Below, piece by piece: positions 59,992 through 64,000 of a stretch of 64,000 bases of DNA. This DNA is from Morganella morganii H1r (lineage in GTDB: Bacteria > Pseudomonadota > Gammaproteobacteria > Enterobacterales > Enterobacteriaceae), in assembly GCF_000633515.1 (NCBI RefSeq), contig NZ_AYMP01000023.1:1-64000 (forward strand), read 5' to 3'. Numbering within the stretch: the stretch's first letter is position 1; each line of letters begins with the position of its first letter. Below the pieces are notes generated by a model. That model was given only the letters and a program-made list of their open reading frames with translations. It was not told where the DNA came from and did not search any database. A program made the position numbers and the translations under genes.

Positions 59992-62900
59992 CAGCCTCGT
60001 TCTCCCTGTTCTTCTGATGTTGAAACATCGGCAAAAAGAGTTGTTGTGAAAATTGCTTTATCGCATCCATAAGTGCTTCATCAAAATGGCGGAATGCACG
60101 GACAACATAATCGTCCTCCGCCTCACCGGTAAACTGATATCCCCCCTGCAGTGTCTGCAGAAGCAATAAACCGGCTTTATGTTGGAGTGCATCATCATCA
60201 GAGAGTTCACCGGTGTTCTCATCAGCCAGCGTGGTCAGCCATGCCCAGCCGCTTTTGATAAAGACCGGCAGCGGCTCATTCAGACCGCGGACAAATACAT
60301 CCAGCAGCGGACGCAGATAGCCCTGCGCCTGCTCCGCCGTCAGCGGCTCAAAGATCCACACCGTATCACTGCGTCCGTACATCCGGCTGTACTGCTGCCG
60401 TCCGCTCAGGCTGTATGTCAGATGTTCAATCCACAAACGCAGCCCGTCAGCGGCGGTAAGTGCCGCCGGACGCCAGCGGAGCAGCCCGTTATCCTGAACA
60501 CCGGTCAGTTGCCCGCTGTAAGTATACGACCCGGTAACATAGTGAAACGACTCAATATCCGATTCTGTCCGTGCATTGCGGATTTTCTCCGCCAGAACAT
60601 CCATTTCCTGTAATTGTTCTTCCCAGTAAACCTGTGCGAACGCGCCGGCCGGCAGTTCTCCTGCCGCCTTCAGCATGCGGAAGACCCGTTCTTCCGGTTC
60701 GCCGTCCACCAGCGCATCCAGCAGCTGCGTGTTAAACCCGTAACGCTGTAAATTATCAACACTGAACGGTTCTTCCTCCGGCAGTGCCACATCCTCAATA
60801 TCAAAATGCACATTCAGGCGCTGCTGAAAAAACGCCCGGACCGGATGGCGGTAAAACCGCAGCAGCTGCTCAATGGTTATTTCTGTTATATCTTCTGACG
60901 GAACCGGGACATTAAACGCCCCCTGTGCTTCGCCCTGCCGTAATGCTGCCGGTAACCACTGCGGCGAAAAGCTCTGAAATTCTGCACCTTCCCGGTAGTT
61001 ATCCGCCGCAAACGGAACACGGGTGTGCCGGACAATGAGATGATTTTCCAGCGATTCCCGGCTGGTATCCAGGTCAGCAAACCGATCTTTTTCCAGACAG
61101 AAACTGAGACAGATATATTCCAGTAATTCGCTGACCAGCACTGACGGGTTCCGTTCTTCATTGTCACGGATAGATCGGCCGATATAGCTGATATATAAAT
61201 ATTCTTTTGCTGACCCCAGCGCCTCCAGGAAAAGATAGCGGTCATCATCCCGGCGTTTGCGGTCACCCCGGCGGCTTTTTTCCGCCATCAGATCAAACCC
61301 CAGCGGCGGAATTGTTCTCGGGTACACACCGTCATTCATACCCAGCAGACAAATAACCTTAAACGGTACAGAACGCATCGGCATCAGCGTGCAAAAATTT
61401 ACCGCACCGGATAAAAAGCGCTGGCTGATTTTCTCGTCATCCAGCCGCAGAGAGAGTTCATCACGGATCAGCGGGAGCGGGATATCCCCGTCATAACAGG
61501 CTTTCACCCCCTGATCCAGTACCTGCTGCCACTGCTGAAGTACCATACTGAGCACCGGTTCGGTATCCGGTGTCGTCATGAAAAAGGCAGACAACAGCTC
61601 AGATCCGGTTTCACGCCATTGTGCCGGTGTCCGCGGCTCGCTCAGTATTTTCTGCCACTTCCGCAGAGTATCGATAAAGGCGGCCAGCTGCCCGACCCGG
61701 TCCGCTGACATCCCGGAAACTTCGTCATATGGCAGGATCCCGCGCCAGGTACCTTCCTCCTCTGCCATGGCATAGCCCAGCAGCATGCGATCCAGCCCGA
61801 ATTTCCAGGTGTTCTGACCAAAAACCGGCAGCGAGAAAGACTCAATGTTATGATCATCCAGGCCCCAGCGGACACCGGCTCCGCTGACCCAGCGGCGCAG
61901 AAGCGGCAGATCACTCTCATCAAGCCCGAACTGCTGCGCCACCGCCGGGACTTCCAGCAGGCTGAGCACATGTTCTGAAGTGAAACGGCTCTGCGGTAAT
62001 TCCAGCAGTGTCAGCACGGCCTGTAATACGGGATGAGCCTGGCGGGCTTTACGGTCTGAGATCGCAAACGGCAGATAGCGGTTTTCGTTCCCCTGCCCGA
62101 AAACTGCCTGAATATAAGGAGAGTAGCTGTCGATATCCGCCACCATCACAATAATATCGCGGGGAGTCAGTGACGGATCATTTTCCAGCAGGTTCAGTAA
62201 ATAGTCCTGCAAAATCTCCACTTCCCGCTGCGGGCTGTGACAGGAATGAAAGGTCAGGGAACCGTCATTATCCGCAATAATCCGCCGCCCTTCACTGGTG
62301 GAAAACTCCTCTTTGTTTTTCCCCACCACACTGCCGTCCTCCAGGTTAAGAATATCCTGCTGAACAGCGGACAGCAGTGTGTCTGCCGGGCGATCGACAA
62401 ACGCTTTAATGGCATGGATTTCTTCAATATCTTCCAGAAAAAACAGGTTATCCCGGCCGGGACGTCCCCATGACGCCAGCAGCGGGTTACCGGTATTCTG
62501 TTCCCCGTCAGCGTCAAAATCGAACAGTGCAGGTGCATCCTCATCCGATTTAAACCAGCTGACGGCTTTTTTATCCCAATAGCTTTGCGGCTTGCGCGCC
62601 AGCATACGCCGCAGTGCAGCCGGACTCTGTAAATCGCCCCAGTAATACTGACAGGGATTAGTAAACATCAGATGGATATGAGTATGCTGCCCGAGCGCCC
62701 GCAGAGCCTGCAGATAGACCGGCGGTAATGCGGAGATACCACAGATAAACAGACGGGGCGGCAGATTGGCAACCACCGCCGGGTTACCTTCATTGAGTAC
62801 ATCAATAAAGCGCTGATAAAGATTGGCACGGTGCCATTCCGGCTGCCCCAGGCTGCGGGTCAGTGTCTGCAAATCCCGCCACAGGCATTTCTGCCAGGAC

Positions 62901-63385
62901 TGGTTCTGACTCAGCCCGTCAACCAGTTCATTATTTTCCCATGCCGTCAGCCAGTCCGGCCGGTAGACAAGATACTGGTCAAATAAATCCGCAATACGGC
63001 CTGACAACTGATGCAGTTTGCGCTTATCCCCGTCATCATCAAGATAATGGCGCAGCGGGGCAAAATCCGGATCATCAAGACGCTGCGGCAGCAGTGACAT
63101 CAGCTTCCAGGTCATTGCCCCTTTACTGAAAGCGCTCTCCTTCGGAATACCCGGCAGGACACGGGTAAACATATCCCAGATAAATGTGGCGGGCAGCGGA
63201 AAGGTAATATTCGCGGCAATGCCCAGTTTTTCCGCCAGGCTGATTTGCAGCCACTGCGACATCCCGGGGCTTTGCACCAGTACGGTTTCCGGACAGAAAG
63301 GATCATTAATTTTATCGTTATCAATAATATGGCAAATCAAATCTTTCAGCAGATCCAGATCATTGGAGTGATAAACTGTAAACAT
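59984..63385 (-). CDS. recC: Exodeoxyribonuclease V subunit RecC
   Basis: RecC is the scaffold of RecBCD, splits the duplex with its pin and recognises Chi in single-stranded DNA. Its N-terminal inactive helicase-like half begins MFTVYHSNDLDLLKDLI, followed by LVQSPGMSQWL, and the inactive nuclease-like region is C-terminal. At 1133 residues it is slightly longer than E. coli RecC (1122). AGGAC precedes the ATG at 63385. It lies 10 bases after ppdC, so the pilin-like genes may be co-transcribed. Confidence 0.97.
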   Translation of the reverse strand: MFTVYHSNDLDLLKDLICHIIDNDKINDPFCPETVLVQSPGMSQWLQISLAEKLGIAANITFPLPATFIWDMFTRVLPGIPKESAFSKGAMTWKLMSLLPQRLDDPDFAPLRHYLDDDGDKRKLHQLSGRIADLFDQYLVYRPDWLTAWENNELVDGLSQNQSWQKCLWRDLQTLTRSLGQPEWHRANLYQRFIDVLNEGNPAVVANLPPRLFICGISALPPVYLQALRALGQHTHIHLMFTNPCQYYWGDLQSPAALRRMLARKPQSYWDKKAVSWFKSDEDAPALFDFDADGEQNTGNPLLASWGRPGRDNLFFLEDIEEIHAIKAFVDRPADTLLSAVQQDILNLEDGSVVGKNKEEFSTSEGRRIIADNDGSLTFHSCHSPQREVEILQDYLLNLLENDPSLTPRDIIVMVADIDSYSPYIQAVFGQGNENRYLPFAISDRKARQAHPVLQAVLTLLELPQSRFTSEHVLSLLEVPAVAQQFGLDESDLPLLRRWVSGAGVRWGLDDHNIESFSLPVFGQNTWKFGLDRMLLGYAMAEEEGTWRGILPYDEVSGMSADRVGQLAAFIDTLRKWQKILSEPRTPAQWRETGSELLSAFFMTTPDTEPVLSMVLQQWQQVLDQGVKACYDGDIPLPLIRDELSLRLDDEKISQRFLSGAVNFCTLMPMRSVPFKVICLLGMNDGVYPRTIPPLGFDLMAEKSRRGDRKRRDDDRYLFLEALGSAKEYLYISYIGRSIRDNEERNPSVLVSELLEYICLSFCLEKDRFADLDTSRESLENHLIVRHTRVPFAADNYREGAEFQSFSPQWLPAALRQGEAQGAFNVPVPSEDITEITIEQLLRFYRHPVRAFFQQRLNVHFDIEDVALPEEEPFSVDNLQRYGFNTQLLDALVDGEPEERVFRMLKAAGELPAGAFAQVYWEEQLQEMDVLAEKIRNARTESDIESFHYVTGSYTYSGQLTGVQDNGLLRWRPAALTAADGLRLWIEHLTYSLSGRQQYSRMYGRSDTVWIFEPLTAEQAQGYLRPLLDVFVRGLNEPLPVFIKSGWAWLTTLADENTGELSDDDALQHKAGLLLLQTLQGGYQFTGEAEDDYVVRAFRHFDEALMDAIKQFSQQLFLPMFQHQKNRENEADA

Positions 63386-63395
63386 TGTCCTGTCC

Positions 63396-63728
63396 TTACA
63401 TACATTGCCATCTGCCGGCGGTTAACCGGCGCTCTCCCGGAGAGACCAGCCTGATAGTAACGGAAATACAGCCCGGTGACACATTTTCCTGATAACTTTC
63501 CCATTTCTGCCGGGAAGATAAATGTGGCTGCATCATCTGCCGTAATATCCCGGGGTCCGGCGTAAAACGCATCATCTGATGCAGATGACGTACCGTGCTG
63601 ACATCCGCATACTGCCGCTGTTTTCCGCTGTGCAGGAGCTGATAATAGCGTAATAATCCGGTAACCAGAATTGCAAAGATCAAGGCACAGATCATCACTT
63701 CCGCTAACGACATTCCGCGTTCATTCAT
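63396..63728 (-). CDS. ppdC: Prepilin-peptidase-dependent protein C-like pseudopilin
   Basis: This 110-residue protein has a type IV prepilin-like N-terminus: a short leader MNERG followed by MSLAEVMICALIFAILVTGLL, with Glu at mature position 5. The C-terminal block CISVTIRLVSPG aligns with E. coli PpdC. It probably belongs to the minor pseudopilins encoded by ppdA-ppdB-ygdB-ppdC upstream of recC. The start overlaps the end of ygdB by 8 bases. Confidence 0.85.
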   Translation of the reverse strand: MNERGMSLAEVMICALIFAILVTGLLRYYQLLHSGKQRQYADVSTVRHLHQMMRFTPDPGILRQMMQPHLSSRQKWESYQENVSPGCISVTIRLVSPGERRLTAGRWQCM

Positions 63729-64000
63729 TGTATTCTCCCGTTTCAGTATGCCGGTTGCAGCCGGGCTTTAAATCCGGCGGGCAAAAATCACTCCATCCCT
63801 GCGGCAGTGCTGTCAAAATCATGTTGTCTCCTTCTTCCCGGGCGCTGACCAGCTGATAATGCGTGATATTTTGTTCAAACCAGGATGAAAACATGCTGCC
63901 CTGTAATAACAGCTTGTTGGCTCTCAGTCGCCGCAAACAACTCTTCAGTGCCGGGTCCGGCGCTGCCCGGCAGTAAAACTGTGTTTTGTTCAGTGCTTTC
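63721..64000 (-). CDS. ygdB: YgdB family (DUF2509) pseudopilin-cluster protein, partial
   Basis: The frame stays open to the window end, so the N-terminus lies outside. The visible C-terminal part includes CLRRLRANKLLLQGSMFSSW and the diagnostic LPQGWSDFCPPDLKPGC, which corresponds to RGWSDFCP near the end of E. coli YgdB. A TTG at 63936 is not the true start, because the similarity to YgdB continues upstream of it. It overlaps ppdC. Confidence 0.85.
   Translation of the reverse strand, partial: KALNKTQFYCRAAPDPALKSCLRRLRANKLLLQGSMFSSWFEQNITHYQLVSAREEGDNMILTALPQGWSDFCPPDLKPGCNRHTETGEYNE

Overview
The window is chromosomal core sequence from a gammaproteobacterium of the order Enterobacterales. 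Nearly every gene has a close Escherichia coli counterpart, often in the same order. The GC content is a little above 50 percent, several genes found in E. coli between these neighbours are absent, and the protein variants differ throughout. This suggests a member of the Morganellaceae such as Morganella, but the genus is an inference and no 16S sequence lies inside the window.

Layout. (1) 1-9150: the left edge carries an rRNA P1-type promoter firing out of the window, then gmhB, the methionine transporter operon metNIQ behind a MetJ-type operator, rcsF-trmO, proS, nlpE, the Rho inhibitor gene rof, and tilS, which converges on and overlaps rof. (2) 9153-28800: one long leftward run for lipid, envelope and translation functions: rpsB-tsf, pyrH, frr, dxr, uppS-cdsA-rseP-bamA-skp-lpxD-fabZ-lpxA-lpxB-rnhB-dnaE-accA. 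These genes make CDP-diacylglycerol, lipid A, undecaprenyl phosphate and isoprenoid precursors, build the outer-membrane assembly machine, and supply translation and replication factors. (3) 28970-34700: map, an unrecognised membrane-anchored protein, glnD, dapD, yaeH. (4) 34720-43900: yqcA-truC-yqcC, syd, queF, ppnN, xni, two small membrane-protein genes, rlmM-ygdD, gcvA. (5) 44000-64000: the GcvB small RNA, csdA-csdE, tcdA, mltA, three initiator tRNA genes, amiC, argA behind two ARG boxes, the recC-ptrA-recB-recD cluster, and the pseudopilin-type genes ppdC and ygdB, the latter cut by the window end.

Regions 1-3 correspond to the E. coli map near 4 to 5 minutes and regions 4-5 to the map near 63 minutes, so a lineage rearrangement joins them near 34.7 kb.

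I found no insertion sequence, prophage, CRISPR array, toxin-antitoxin pair or defence island, and no convincing undescribed multi-gene system. The least explained items are the 238-residue protein between map and glnD, a strong 15-bp palindrome at 36.4 kb in an otherwise empty 413-base gap, a 46-residue membrane peptide after xni, a terminator-like hairpin between a putative promoter and uppS, a tilS reading frame that runs through the rof terminator, and a compensated base-pair change between initiator tRNA copies.
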